From: Actinomycetota bacterium
GTDB lineage: Bacteria; Actinomycetota; Aquicultoria; Aquicultorales; Aquicultoraceae
Direction: 5' to 3'
NCBI GenBank assembly: GCA_018333515.1
Contig: JAGXSZ010000018.1
Location: forward strand, 1-34,818
Length of the DNA stretch: 34,818 bases
The first letter of the stretch is position 1, and each line of letters begins with the position of its first letter. Under the pieces are notes generated by a model, which had not been told where the DNA came from, searched no databases, and saw only the letters and a program-made list of their open reading frames with translations. A program made the translations under genes and the position numbers. This document shows positions 8,346 through 17,011 of the stretch, piece by piece.

Positions 8346-9911
8346 ATGAATACACAATTCGGGGAACCGAATCCCATAGCAATATTCTTCTTCCTTCTGT
8401 TCGTAGCGGGAACCCTGGGCATTACCTACTGGGCGGCTAAGCGAACGAAGACGACAAAAGATTTTTATTCCGCGGGTCGAAGCATTACCGCGGGCCAGAA
8501 CGGAATGGCTATCGCCGGAGACTATATGAGCGCGGCCTCGTTTCTGGGTATCGCCGGTATGGTCTCGCTTAGCGGTTTTGACGGTCTCATCTATGCAATC
8601 GGCTTTTTGGTAGGTTGGCCGATAGTCATGTTCTTGATTGCCGAGCCGCTGCGGAATCTCGGAAAGTATACATTCTCGGATGTTGTCGCTTACAGGCTTC
8701 GTTCGGGTCCGGTCAAGACAGCGGCCGCGGTTTCGGCTGTGACCGTCGTCGTCATGTACTTGATTCCGCAGATGGTAGGAGCGGGCACGCTTATCAAGCT
8801 GCTCTTGGGTCTCCAGTATGAGGTGGCGGTCGTTCTCGTCGGAACCCTTATGATGGCTTATGTTCTTTTCGGGGGTATGATTTCGACGACTTGGGTTCAG
8901 ATCATCAAGGCCGGACTGCTTCTTTCCGGCTCGACGATTTTGTGTTTTCTAACACTGATGAAGTTCGGTTTTAGTCTCGACGCGTTCTTCGGCGCCGCCG
9001 TCCAAAAAGTCAACACGTTGACCAATACGACCGACGGCTTTAAAATGCTTCAACCGGGCAAGCTGCTGGAGAACCCGATTGGAACAGTATCGCTCGGACT
9101 GGCGCTCATGTTCGGTACCGCCGGTCTGCCGCATATTCTGATGAGGTTTTATACGGTGCCCGATGTTAAGGCCGCGAGGAACTCCGTCAATTACGGTACC
9201 GCATGGATCGGCTACTTCTATATCTTGACATTTATCATGGGCTTCGGCGCCGCCGCGCTCGTCGGCCAGGATGTTATAACAGGCGTCGACGCGAAGGGTA
9301 ATATGGCGGCGCCGCTTCTCGCGCAGGCCATCGGTGGCCCGATATTTCTCGGGTTTATCGCCGCCGTCGCTTTTGCGACGATCCTCGCGGTCGTCGCCGG
9401 ACTGACACTTGCGGGCGCAGCCGCTTTCAGCCACGACTTATATGCCGGCGTCTTCAAGAAAGGCAGATCCACTGAAGAAGAAGAGATGAAGGTAGCTAAA
9501 ATAGCTACGATCGGTTTTGGTATCGTCGCTGTAGTTCTCGGGATGGCCTTCAAGGGTCAAAACGTCGCGTTTATGGTCGGTCTTGCGTTTGCTATCGCGG
9601 CGAGCGCGAACTTCCCGGCGATTCTCATGTCGGTCTTTTGGAAAAAGTTCTCGACGAGCGGCGCGGTCGTCGCCATTTGGTCGGGCCTTCTATCGTCGGT
9701 CATCCTTATCGTTATCGGGCCTACGGTCTGGGTGGATATTCTGGGTAACGCCGCGCCTATCTTTCCGTTGGGCAACCCGGCTATCGTTTCGATGCCGCTG
9801 GCGTTTATCTCGGGCATTGTCGTATCGCTGCTCGCACCCGAGGCGGAAGCACAAGAGAAATATGAGGAGAAGAAGGTCCGCCTTTACATGGGCGTCGGCT
9901 CTGAGCAGTAG
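8346..9911 (+). CDS. actP: Cation/acetate symporter, sodium:solute symporter family
   Basis: A 521-residue polytopic membrane protein with about 13 hydrophobic helices. It takes up acetate or another short monocarboxylate with a cation. Family features include the early [44 protein letters not shown] segment, the [21 protein letters not shown] loop and the central [24 protein letters not shown] segment, all typical of ActP-like SSS proteins. It starts three bases after yjcH with an SD (AAAGATCGGAGG). Pairing with a DUF485 protein and with acetyl-CoA synthetase downstream points to acetate. Pyruvate or propionate uptake cannot be excluded. Confidence 0.9.
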   Translation: MNTQFGEPNPIAIFFFLLFVAGTLGITYWAAKRTKTTKDFYSAGRSITAGQNGMAIAGDYMSAASFLGIAGMVSLSGFDGLIYAIGFLVGWPIVMFLIAEPLRNLGKYTFSDVVAYRLRSGPVKTAAAVSAVTVVVMYLIPQMVGAGTLIKLLLGLQYEVAVVLVGTLMMAYVLFGGMISTTWVQIIKAGLLLSGSTILCFLTLMKFGFSLDAFFGAAVQKVNTLTNTTDGFKMLQPGKLLENPIGTVSLGLALMFGTAGLPHILMRFYTVPDVKAARNSVNYGTAWIGYFYILTFIMGFGAAALVGQDVITGVDAKGNMAAPLLAQAIGGPIFLGFIAAVAFATILAVVAGLTLAGAAAFSHDLYAGVFKKGRSTEEEEMKVAKIATIGFGIVAVVLGMAFKGQNVAFMVGLAFAIAASANFPAILMSVFWKKFSTSGAVVAIWSGLLSSVILIVIGPTVWVDILGNAAPIFPLGNPAIVSMPLAFISGIVVSLLAPEAEAQEKYEEKKVRLYMGVGSEQ

Positions 9912-10019
9912 AAAGCCGTTGTGCGTCGCGGTTTCTGTTCTTGCATAACAGCATAATCGTAAATAGGTCGGGCCCTGGGGAGAACTTCGACCGATTCCCA
10001 TGCAAGCCGGTTTAAAATC

Positions 10020-10028
10020 TGGTATACT
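10020..10028 (+). promoter_or_regulatory. Extended -10 promoter element before acs
   Basis: TG-G-TATACT at 10020-10028 is a good extended -10 element. The -35 region is weak, as is common for that promoter type. Transcription would begin near 10035, leaving a leader of about 115 bases with small hairpins (GCGGC 10032-10036 with GCCGC 10048-10052; GTGGA 10082-10086 with TCCAC 10093-10097). acs can therefore be transcribed apart from actP. Confidence 0.45.
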
Positions 10029-10149
10029 GTTGCGGCGTGTAGCTATTGCCGCGCACCTAAGGGAGTCGGGTTGAAGGTGTTGTGGAAGACAATCCACGGG
10101 GCCCGGCCTTTATCCGGCAAGTAAGGGGAAAGAAACAAAGGGGGAGAGT

Positions 10150-12117
10150 ATGACGGAAAAGCTAAATGTGGCCGAGGAAACGGTAATGAAGTTTCCTCCG
10201 CCTGCGGAGTTTAGCGCGAATGCTCACATTAAGAGCATGGAAGAGTACGAAGCGATGTACAAGAGGTCTATCGAAGACCCGGACGGTTTTTGGGCCGAGA
10301 TGGCCGAGAAGAACCTTACCTGGTACAAGAAGTGGGACAAGGTACTGGACTACGATTTTCACAAGCCGTACATCAAATGGTTCGAGGGCGGCAAGCTCAA
10401 CGCCTCGTTCAACTGCCTTGACAGACATCTCAACACTGCGAGAAAGAACAAAGCGGCTATCATCTGGGAGGGCGACGGCGGGGAGTCGAAGACCTATACT
10501 TACCAGCAACTTCATCGTGAAGTAAACAGATTCGCCAATGTTCTTAAGAAAAACGGCGTCTCCAAAGGGGATAGGGTGTCACTCTATCTGCCGATGATTC
10601 CCGAACTCGCGATTGCGATGCTCGCATGCGCGAGACTCGGCGCAATCCACAGCATAGTCTTCGGCGGCTTCAGCTCGAACGCACTCCGCGACCGGATTCA
10701 GGATTGCGCATCGTCACTTCTAATAACATGCGATAACGGTATGCGCGGCAGCAGAATCGTCCCGCTCAAAACCAACAGCGATGCCGCGCTCGAAGAATGC
10801 CCGACCGTTAAGACCTGTATCGTGGTCAACAGGGCCGGCGAGTGCGAGATGAAAGAAGGCCGCGACGTATGGTGGCACGAGGAGATGGCCGCAGCCGATA
10901 TCGCAAGCTTCTGCGAGCCGGTCGAGGTCGACGCCGAAGACCCGCTCTTTATTCTTTACACGTCGGGTTCGACCGGCAAGCCGAAAGGCGTTCTCCACAC
11001 CACCGGCGGATACCTGCTCTTCGCGAACATGACCTTTACGAATGTCTTTGATTACAAAGAAGAGGATACGCACTTCTGCACGGCGGATATCGGCTGGGTA
11101 ACCGGTCACAGCTATATCGTATACGGCCCGCTTTCGGCTGGCGCGACCAGCATCATGTTCGAAGGCGTACCGAGCTATCCCGACGCCGGAAGGTTCTGGG
11201 ATATCTGCGATAAGTACCAGGTCAATATCTTCTACACCGCGCCGACCGCTATCCGGGCGCTTATGAAAGAGGGCGACAGCTGGGTCGCGAAACACGACCT
11301 CTCCAGCCTGCGCGTGCTCGGAACGGTCGGCGAGCCTATCAACCCGGCCGCGTTTATGTGGTATTACGAGAAGGTCGGCCACAGCCGTTGCCCGTTGGTC
11401 GATACCTACTGGCAGACAGAGACCGGCGGCCACATCATAACGCCTCTACCGGGGGCTATGACATTGAAACCCGGCTCAGCGACGAGGCCGTTCTTCGGTG
11501 TTGTGCCGAAAGTCATCAAAGAGGACGGCTCACCGGCGGATGTGAATGAAAGCGGGTATCTCGTCATCGAGAAACCATGGCCCGGCATACTGCGCGGCAC
11601 CTACGGCGACCCCGAGAATGCCCGCATCAAAGAGGTCTATTTCAGCCGCTTCCCGGGTGTGTACTTCACCGGAGACGGCGCGCGCGTAGACGAGGACGGC
11701 GATTTCTGGGTGACCGGGCGCATCGACGACGTTATCAACGTCTCGGGTCACAGGATGGGTACCGCCGAGGTCGAGTCGGCGCTGGTAAGCCACCCGACAG
11801 TCGCCGAGGCCGCGGTGGTCGGCTTCCCGCACGACATCAAGGGCGAGGGTATCTACGTCTATGTGACGCTTAAAGACGGCAACAAGCCGTCTCCGGAACT
11901 CCAAAAAGAGCTTGTGCAGCATGTGCGCAAGGTCATCGGACCGATTGCCAGTCCCGATAAATTGCAGTTCACGCCGGGTCTGCCGAAGACCCGAAGCGGC
12001 AAGATCATGAGAAGGATTTTAAGGAAAATCGCGCACAACCAAATCGATGAGTTGGGCGATGTTTCGACGCTGGCCGATCCGTCGGTTGTCGATAGCCTGA
12101 TAAAGGACCGTCTCTAA
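10150..12117 (+). CDS. acs: Acetyl-CoA synthetase (AMP-forming)
   Basis: It converts acetate, ATP and CoA into acetyl-CoA, AMP and pyrophosphate through an acetyl-adenylate. The 655 residues match the family length. Visible motifs are the P-loop-like [11 protein letters not shown] (270-280), the adenine-binding YWQTETGG (420-427), the hinge region [15 protein letters not shown], and the C-terminal SGK motif with catalytic Lys618, the residue that protein acetyltransferases inactivate in homologues. The ATG is preceded by GGGGGAGAGT. The 238-base gap after actP holds a likely promoter. A strong terminator follows the stop. Together with actP this gives high-affinity acetate assimilation. Confidence 0.96.
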   Translation: MTEKLNVAEETVMKFPPPAEFSANAHIKSMEEYEAMYKRSIEDPDGFWAEMAEKNLTWYKKWDKVLDYDFHKPYIKWFEGGKLNASFNCLDRHLNTARKNKAAIIWEGDGGESKTYTYQQLHREVNRFANVLKKNGVSKGDRVSLYLPMIPELAIAMLACARLGAIHSIVFGGFSSNALRDRIQDCASSLLITCDNGMRGSRIVPLKTNSDAALEECPTVKTCIVVNRAGECEMKEGRDVWWHEEMAAADIASFCEPVEVDAEDPLFILYTSGSTGKPKGVLHTTGGYLLFANMTFTNVFDYKEEDTHFCTADIGWVTGHSYIVYGPLSAGATSIMFEGVPSYPDAGRFWDICDKYQVNIFYTAPTAIRALMKEGDSWVAKHDLSSLRVLGTVGEPINPAAFMWYYEKVGHSRCPLVDTYWQTETGGHIITPLPGAMTLKPGSATRPFFGVVPKVIKEDGSPADVNESGYLVIEKPWPGILRGTYGDPENARIKEVYFSRFPGVYFTGDGARVDEDGDFWVTGRIDDVINVSGHRMGTAEVESALVSHPTVAEAAVVGFPHDIKGEGIYVYVTLKDGNKPSPELQKELVQHVRKVIGPIASPDKLQFTPGLPKTRSGKIMRRILRKIAHNQIDELGDVSTLADPSVVDSLIKDRL

Positions 12118-12142
12118 ACCCATACTGGTTAAACTGGTTAAC

Positions 12143-12173
12143 AAAAAAGGTCGGCTTAAAACCGGCCTTTTTT
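12143..12173 (+). terminator. Rho-independent terminator after acs
   Basis: AAAAAAGGTCGG (12143-12154) pairs with CCGGCCTTTTTT (12162-12173) with one wobble around a seven-base loop. The A-tract/T-tract ends mean it could work in both directions. It sits 25 bases after the acs stop. Confidence 0.88.
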
Positions 12174-12241
12174 ATATTGACAACCGGTTTCAAAAACACC
12201 AAACTCGTTAATAAAACCCGACTCAAGAGGGGATGGTTAGA

Positions 12242-12799
12242 GTGTTTATGAATAATTTCACCTTAAGCCGCGAGGACACGGTAATTGTCGTCGTCGACAT
12301 ACAGGATAGGCTGGCGGCCGCCATGCCTAAGCGCCAAAAGGTCATCGACAACTGCCTTCACATAATCGAACTGGCGAAGATGCTCGACATACCCGTCCTT
12401 GTGACCGAGCAATATCCGAAAGGGCTCGGCCCTACCGTGGCCGAGATAAGGGAAGCGCTTCCAGTCTATAAACCTATAGAGAAAGTCGCGTTTAATTGTT
12501 GTGACGCGCCGGATTTCTCGGCGGAGCTAAAGCAGGCATGCCGTCCTAAAGTCGTCGTGGTCGGAATGGAGACGCATATCTGTGTGCTGCAGACGACACT
12601 CGGCCTGATTCAGGAGGGATATGGCCCTCATATCGTCTCCGACGCGGTTTGCTCGCGCGTCGACCACAACTGGCGCGTCGGTTTGGAGTTTTTGCGGGAC
12701 GCCGGCGCGGCCATTACCTGCACCGAGACGGTCCTCTTTCAATTGCTGGGGGCCGCGGGCACCGAGGAATTCAAAGCGATATCGAAGCGGATAAAGTAG
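12242..12799 (+). CDS. Isochorismatase-family cysteine hydrolase
   Basis: A cytoplasmic alpha/beta hydrolase-like enzyme of about 185 residues with the family catalytic triad: Asp19 (VVVDIQDRL), Lys81 (PIEKVAFNCC) and Cys114 (GMETHICVLQT). It ends at the usual length. Members hydrolyse amides, hydroxamates or isochorismate, and this subgroup (YcaC/hydrolase-like, Q-x-Y-P-x-G-L-G motif) is mostly unassigned, so the substrate is open. The frame starts at ATG 12233, but that codon touches the SD. The GTG at 12242, nine bases after AGAGGGG, fits better, and ATG 12248 is a third choice. It stands alone between the acs terminator and the long OFA leader. A TTGACA at 12177 lacks a matching -10. Confidence 0.85.
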   Translation: MFMNNFTLSREDTVIVVVDIQDRLAAAMPKRQKVIDNCLHIIELAKMLDIPVLVTEQYPKGLGPTVAEIREALPVYKPIEKVAFNCCDAPDFSAELKQACRPKVVVVGMETHICVLQTTLGLIQEGYGPHIVSDAVCSRVDHNWRVGLEFLRDAGAAITCTETVLFQLLGAAGTEEFKAISKRIK

Positions 12800-12963
12800 C
12801 CTGGGCGGACTGAGCGGGTCCGGGAGCAATTATGAGTAAGCCCGGCCGCGTTCAATACACTCCTTCGGGTGATAGCTAAGTGCCGTTTACAAAAGCGCAG
12901 CTAAATATGGACGCGTAACCTATAAATCATGCGGGCGCAGGCTTCTGAGTGCTTATAAAAATG

Positions 12964-12992
12964 TTGACAGAAAAGCAATTTTTGTCTAGTCT
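12964..12992 (+). promoter_or_regulatory. Predicted promoter for the OFA transporter gene
   Basis: A perfect -35 TTGACA (12964-12969) and TAGTCT (12987-12992) are separated by 17 bases. The -10 box is weak (3/6). Transcription would start near 13000, giving a leader of about 370 bases before the transporter start. Confidence 0.5.
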
Positions 12993-12999
12993 AGGTCTA

Positions 13000-13367
13000 A
13001 TAGTCATGCTGTTGGGGAGCAGCAGCGCCGGCGAGACGTTTAGTAAATAGTCGAGTCCTTGGTTGATTCTATGTTGGGGGACGTAGTGTCAATAAATCGA
13101 AAACTTGAAACCACATACTCTGGATAGTTCTGCGTTTCCTTAAGCGTCTTTTTTCCGTGCGCAATAGCGGAAAGGTGTCCGATTCGCATTATAGCGGAAG
13201 AGAGATGGTCCGATATAAGCAGTAGGTAGGGGCGCCGACTATGCGGACGAGGGAATCCGGGCCCACATCGCTCGATATCGTCCTAGGGGGGCCGCGGGCG
13301 GAGATTTCAAAGCAGGGTAAACGGTTTTTTGTTTTTCAGGCCTGATTTTAACGAAAGAGGTGATTTA
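13000..13367 (+). other. Long untranslated leader with repeats upstream of the OFA gene
   Basis: About 370 bases without a convincing reading frame. It contains an imperfect direct repeat, ATAGCGGAA...GTCCGAT at 13164-13183 and 13191-13214, each copy with CGGA/TCCG inverted arms. It also has GGTAAACGGT at 13316-13325, identical to a decamer in the acetate-cluster upstream region. A T-rich run (13325-13337) follows that decamer. It may be a regulatory leader or a protein-binding region; I recognise no riboswitch class. Confidence 0.4.
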
Positions 13368-14720
13368 GTGAAGGAATCAAGCGATATCCGCGGGTGGATA
13401 GTGACGTTTTCCGGAACCGCCATAAACTTGGCGTTAGGAGTTCTGTATTCTTGGAGCATAATCGCAAAGTCTATGAAGATGCCGGTGAGCGACGGCGGTT
13501 GGGGTTGGACCGCGACCCAAACGCAGCTTCCCTACGCGGTCGCATGCGGTGTCTTCGCGATAATGATGGTATTCGCCGGAAGGGCTCAGGACAAGTTCGG
13601 ACCGCGTATCGTGGCGTCTATCGGCGGCGTGCTTACCGGTTTGGGTTTAATGGTGGCGAGTCTCGCATCGTCCAATAATGTCTTCTTCGCCGTTCTCGGC
13701 TTCGGGGTTATGGCGGGTGCCGGAATCGGTTTGGGTTATGCCTCGGCGACGCCGCCCGCGATAAAGTGGTTTCCGCCCGCCAAAAAGGGTCTGATCTCGG
13801 GTTTAGTCGTCGCCGGTTTCGGGCTGGCTTCGGTATACATCGCCCCTCTGACGACTATACTCATCGAGGGAAATGGGATCAACCAGACATTCTTACTTTT
13901 AGGCGGCGCGTTTCTGGTTATAAGTGTTGTCTTCGCGCAGTTCTTGAAGAATCCGCCGGCCGGCTATGTTCCGATTGAGAAGCAATCGAAGAAGAAAGCG
14001 GCCGCAACGACGCCGCCTCCCAAGAAGTATGATTATGACTGGCACGAGATGATCAAGACCCGCCAATTCTATCTGCTGTGGATAATGTTCGCGTTGGGTT
14101 CGGCGGCAGGTCTTTTAACGATTGGAAGCCTCGCGACTATAGTCTCATCGAAAATAGCCGGCGCCAGCACCGACGCGGCTGTCTTGGCCGAAGCGGCAAA
14201 ATGGTCGAGCCTGATAGTCGCCATCCTGGCCATTGCCAATGCCGGCGGGCGAGTCATAGCCGGTTTCTTCTCAGACCTCATCGGCCGCGTCCGCACGATG
14301 CGCCTCGTCTTCTTCTATCAAGCTGTCTGCATGCTGGTCTTCCCGGAGCTGGGCACGGTAACGTTTCTCGTTCTCGGCTCGATATTCGTCGGGTTTAACT
14401 ACGGGGCTCTCTTGGCGCTCTTCCCGTCGACGACCGGCGATTACTTCGGCACCAAGAATCTCGGCGTAAACTACGGACTTATCTTTACCGCCTGGGGTTT
14501 TGGCGGCGTCTTCGGTCCGGTCATGGCCGGTATGATACGGGATGCCACCGGCTCGTTCTCGCCGGCTTTTCAGATATCGGCGGCGCTCTGCCTGGTAGCG
14601 GCGTTAGTCTCCTTTATCACTAAGGCGCCGAAAGCCTCGCTAATCGGCGGCGCTGTTGAAAAAGAACAGGTCGGCGCGGAGCGCGGGCTGTTGGTCTTGG
14701 ATGGGTCGAGCGCGAGATAA
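13368..14720 (+). CDS. MFS transporter, oxalate/formate antiporter (OFA) family
   Basis: A 12-helix membrane transporter of 450 residues in two halves joined by a basic loop (about 195-220, KKKAAATTPPPKKYD). The first helix (NLALGVLYSWSIIAKSM) and the segment WTATQTQLPYAVACGVFAIMMVFAGRAQDKFGPR are typical of OFA proteins, which move oxalate, formate, lactate or similar monocarboxylates. The actual substrate is unknown. The frame is open to a TTG at 13329, but the GTG at 13368 has a strong SD (AAAGAGGTGA) and gives the expected N-terminus. The gene is a single transcription unit with a long leader and a terminator, and its neighbours suggest organic-acid transport. Confidence 0.88.
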   Translation: MKESSDIRGWIVTFSGTAINLALGVLYSWSIIAKSMKMPVSDGGWGWTATQTQLPYAVACGVFAIMMVFAGRAQDKFGPRIVASIGGVLTGLGLMVASLASSNNVFFAVLGFGVMAGAGIGLGYASATPPAIKWFPPAKKGLISGLVVAGFGLASVYIAPLTTILIEGNGINQTFLLLGGAFLVISVVFAQFLKNPPAGYVPIEKQSKKKAAATTPPPKKYDYDWHEMIKTRQFYLLWIMFALGSAAGLLTIGSLATIVSSKIAGASTDAAVLAEAAKWSSLIVAILAIANAGGRVIAGFFSDLIGRVRTMRLVFFYQAVCMLVFPELGTVTFLVLGSIFVGFNYGALLALFPSTTGDYFGTKNLGVNYGLIFTAWGFGGVFGPVMAGMIRDATGSFSPAFQISAALCLVAALVSFITKAPKASLIGGAVEKEQVGAERGLLVLDGSSAR

Positions 14721-14797
14721 GAGCGAGCGCATATTTAGCTAACGACGTATCGTTTACGACATTAGATTGCTTGCCGGGGTAAGGCCGCGAGTATAGG

Positions 14798-14829
14798 GCG
14801 GGGGGTCGGCTTTTGAGCCGGTCCCCCGC
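14798..14829 (+). terminator. Terminator after the OFA transporter gene
   Basis: GCGGGGGGTCGGCT (14798-14811) pairs with AGCCGGTCCCCCGC (14816-14829) around a four-base loop, giving a very stable stem. The following TATGTGTTTGTT is only moderately T-rich. Confidence 0.7.
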
Positions 14830-14855
14830 TATGTGTTTGTTGGGCTTCGGCGGAT

Positions 14856-14881
14856 GCCCCGATGTGGGTGCGCATCGGGGC
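14856..14881. repeat. Second GC-rich hairpin in the OFA-methyltransferase gap
   Basis: GCCCCGATG (14856-14864) and CATCGGGGC (14873-14881) form a perfect 9-bp stem with an eight-base loop. No T-run follows on the plus strand. It may reinforce termination or be a structural element. The rest of the 14721-15006 gap shows only the possible promoter described separately. Confidence 0.5.
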
Positions 14882-14946
14882 GGCCTTAAACTACTCCATC
14901 TGCGGCTTAATTCGCAAAAGCCGCCCCCATCAAGGAGCGCTTGTAT

Positions 14947-14975
14947 TAAACTAGGCCTAGAGCGCTAATTATAAG
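14947..14975 (+). promoter_or_regulatory. Possible methyltransferase promoter with a palindrome
   Basis: TATAAG (14970-14975) and a weak TAAACT (14947-14952) are 17 bases apart. The perfect palindrome CTAGGCCTAG (14951-14960) overlaps the edge of the -35 box. The start codon is about 31 bases downstream. The assignment is tentative. Confidence 0.3.
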
Positions 14976-15006
14976 TGACGCCCGACTTCGACCTGGGAGT
15001 AGATTG

Positions 15007-16035
15007 ATGGCAGGCAACAAGGACCCGCTCGGGGCAATCGGCGAAGAGACCGGTCTTTCCGGCGACGGCAAAATCGAGGGGGTAACCGCCGAGAGGCTGA
15101 AACGCCTCGATTTTCATAGCGCGTTAAGGCGAGAGGTACTGCCGTTATGCAGGCTCAAGGCGGGTGAGGTTTGGGAAGACCCGGTGCGCGGGCATCGCGT
15201 GGGCGTGCTCGACGCGACCGACCATGAGCACATCGCCGCGCTTACCGGCGGAAAGAGAGTCCGCCTGGTCGTCAACGACCCGCCGTATAATATCGCCGTA
15301 GGCGGGGCTAACACCGCGAACCTCTCCAAGCAAAGCCTCGAAGAATACCTGGGCTTTTCGCGCAAATGGGTCGTCAACGCCATCGATGTTCTAGCCGATG
15401 ATGCGCATCTCTATCTTTGGATTGGCGCGGACTACAAAGACGGGCTGCAGCCGCTGCCCGATTTTATTATCCTCATGCGCGATTTCCAAGAACTCACTGT
15501 GCGCAATTTAATCACGATGAGGAACCAGCGCGGCTACGGCACGCAGAAGAACTGGATGTGGGTTAGGCAAGAACTTCTATACTATGTCAAGGGAGACCCG
15601 GGCTTTAATATCGAGGCCGAGTACACCGACATACCGAAGATACTCCGTGGCTACTACAAAGAGGTCGACGGCGAACGCACCGAGAATTTGGAGCGCGGCA
15701 AATCGCAGTATATACGGGCGGGTAATGTCTGGGTCGATGTTCAGCAGGTATTCTACCGGATGGAGGAGAACGTGCCCGGTTGCTACGGGCAGAAACCGCT
15801 CAAAGCTATCGAGCGCATCGTGCGCTCGGCGAGCGATAAGGGTGAGACGTTAATCGATTTCTTCGCGCACGCGGGGACGACGCTCATCGCCGGCGAGCGC
15901 CTCGACAGGCGAGTATATACGTGCGACATCGACCCGGTCTTCGCCGAGATTACGATTCGCCGTCTCGAGAATCTAAGGCAGACCGGAAAAACCGGCTGGC
16001 AGTGGCGAAACCCCTTTCCCGAACTGGAGAAATAA
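15007..16035 (+). CDS. Beta-class DNA methyltransferase (N6-adenine or N4-cytosine), solitary
   Basis: A 342-residue DNA methylase of the PF01555 type that uses S-adenosylmethionine to methylate an exocyclic amino group. The catalytic motif IV NDPPYN (about 90-95) comes before the SAM-binding block DFFAHAGTT (about 284-292) followed by DIDP. That order defines the beta class, and DPPY favours N6-adenine. The SAM loop reads FAHAGTT where most members have FxGSGTT. GQKPLKAIERIV just before it is the usual lead-in. The start is ATG 15007 (an overlapping TTG at 15004 is also open) with GGGAG upstream. No restriction enzyme or specificity gene is next to it; its neighbours are a transporter and, convergently, lipA. 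Confidence 0.85.
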   Translation: MAGNKDPLGAIGEETGLSGDGKIEGVTAERLKRLDFHSALRREVLPLCRLKAGEVWEDPVRGHRVGVLDATDHEHIAALTGGKRVRLVVNDPPYNIAVGGANTANLSKQSLEEYLGFSRKWVVNAIDVLADDAHLYLWIGADYKDGLQPLPDFIILMRDFQELTVRNLITMRNQRGYGTQKNWMWVRQELLYYVKGDPGFNIEAEYTDIPKILRGYYKEVDGERTENLERGKSQYIRAGNVWVDVQQVFYRMEENVPGCYGQKPLKAIERIVRSASDKGETLIDFFAHAGTTLIAGERLDRRVYTCDIDPVFAEITIRRLENLRQTGKTGWQWRNPFPELEK

Positions 16036-16050
16036 TAGCGAAGCCGCTAT
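16035..16050. repeat. Small hairpin across the convergent stops of the methylase and lipA
   Basis: ATAGCG (16035-16040) and CGCTAT (16045-16050) form a 6-bp stem with a four-base loop, overlapping both stop codons. Only 11 bases separate the two genes. It lacks a T-run, so terminator function is doubtful. Confidence 0.35.
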
Positions 16051-16958
16051 CGACGATACTGCTCGCGGGCGTGATAGGAGCTTCGAACCAGCGGAGCCGA
16101 CTCGACGTGCGAGAATCCCAACCGGTAGCCGATTCGCTTCAGCTCGTCAAACTCCTGGGGGTCGTAGTACCTGGCGATGGGGAAGTGGTCCCTTGAGGGG
16201 GCGAGGTATTGGCCGATGGTGACGATATCGCAACCGTGGTCGCGCAAATCGGCGAGGACCTCCGCGACCTCTGCGTGCTCCTCGCCAAGCCCGACCATGA
16301 CGCCCGACTTGGTGCTTCCGCCAAAACCCTGTTCTTTTGCGACCGAGAGGAGCCGTAGCGAGCGCTTATATGCGGCCTCGGGTCGCACCGCCGAATAGAG
16401 GCGGGGCACCGTTTCGATATTGTGGTTTAGAACATCGGGCGCGGCGTCGATCACCGCTTGCAGGGCGCCCCAATCGCCGCCGAAGTCCGGTATCAAGACC
16501 TCGATAGCGCACGCCGGCGCTATCGAGCGCACCGCTTGTATCGCTCGGGCAAAGACCGAGGCGCCGCCGTCGGCGAGGTCATCCCTCGTCACCGAAGTTA
16601 TAACAACATGTTTCAGGCCGAGCGCGGCGACGGCATTGGCGACGTTCGTCGGCTCGTCGGTGTCGGGAGGGAGCGGTGTGCCGTCGCCTACCAGACAGAA
16701 CCGGCAATTGCGGGTACAGATATCGCCGAGAATAAGAAAGGTCGCTGTTTTAGCCTTAAAGCACTCATATATGTTGGGGCAACCCGCGGCTTCGCAGACC
16801 GTATGGAGATGAAGGCCCCTAAGTATCGATTTGACCGCACGGTAGTTTGTCCCTTGCGAAACCCTCACGCGAAGATGGAGAGGTTTACGCATCACCCCTG
16901 ACGAGCTGCTATTATTATTACTATAAACATCAACTTTAGGTAGATAGTTCTTAGGCAC
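16047..16958 (-). CDS. lipA: Lipoyl synthase
   Basis: A radical SAM enzyme that inserts two sulfurs into protein-bound octanoyl groups to make lipoyl cofactors. The 303 residues contain the auxiliary-cluster cysteines C55, C60 and C66 (CEAAGCPNIYEC), the radical SAM cluster C81, C85 and C88 (CTRNCRFC), and the C-terminal RSSYHA serine that also binds the auxiliary cluster. A Ser/Asn-rich stretch at 11-20 is an odd N-terminal extension. The start is a GTG with AAAGGA about six bases upstream. It is the last gene of the lpd-E1-E2-lipB-lipA operon, 53 bases after lipB, and supplies the cofactor of the E2 protein encoded two genes earlier. Confidence 0.96.
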   Translation of the reverse strand: MPKNYLPKVDVYSNNNSSSSGVMRKPLHLRVRVSQGTNYRAVKSILRGLHLHTVCEAAGCPNIYECFKAKTATFLILGDICTRNCRFCLVGDGTPLPPDTDEPTNVANAVAALGLKHVVITSVTRDDLADGGASVFARAIQAVRSIAPACAIEVLIPDFGGDWGALQAVIDAAPDVLNHNIETVPRLYSAVRPEAAYKRSLRLLSVAKEQGFGGSTKSGVMVGLGEEHAEVAEVLADLRDHGCDIVTIGQYLAPSRDHFPIARYYDPQEFDELKRIGYRLGFSHVESAPLVRSSYHAREQYRR

Positions 16959-17011
16959 TCAAATCCTTTCTTAAAAAGCGGCCCCTTACGATAGTCGTCG
17001 GCGTATTTGGC

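Noticed and set aside
12177-12205. Perfect TTGACA before the isochorismatase gene as a promoter
   Set aside because: At 16 to 18 bases downstream there is no acceptable -10 box (CAAACT only). TAATAA at 12209 is too far away. Left as unproven.
13005-13050. Short frame MLLGSSSAGETFSK in the OFA leader as a leader peptide
   Set aside because: No SD precedes its ATG and it has no run of regulatory codons. It is likely chance.
14856-14881. GC-rich hairpin as an intrinsic terminator
   Set aside because: The stem is strong but no T-run follows on the plus strand. The terminator at 14798-14829 already serves the upstream gene.
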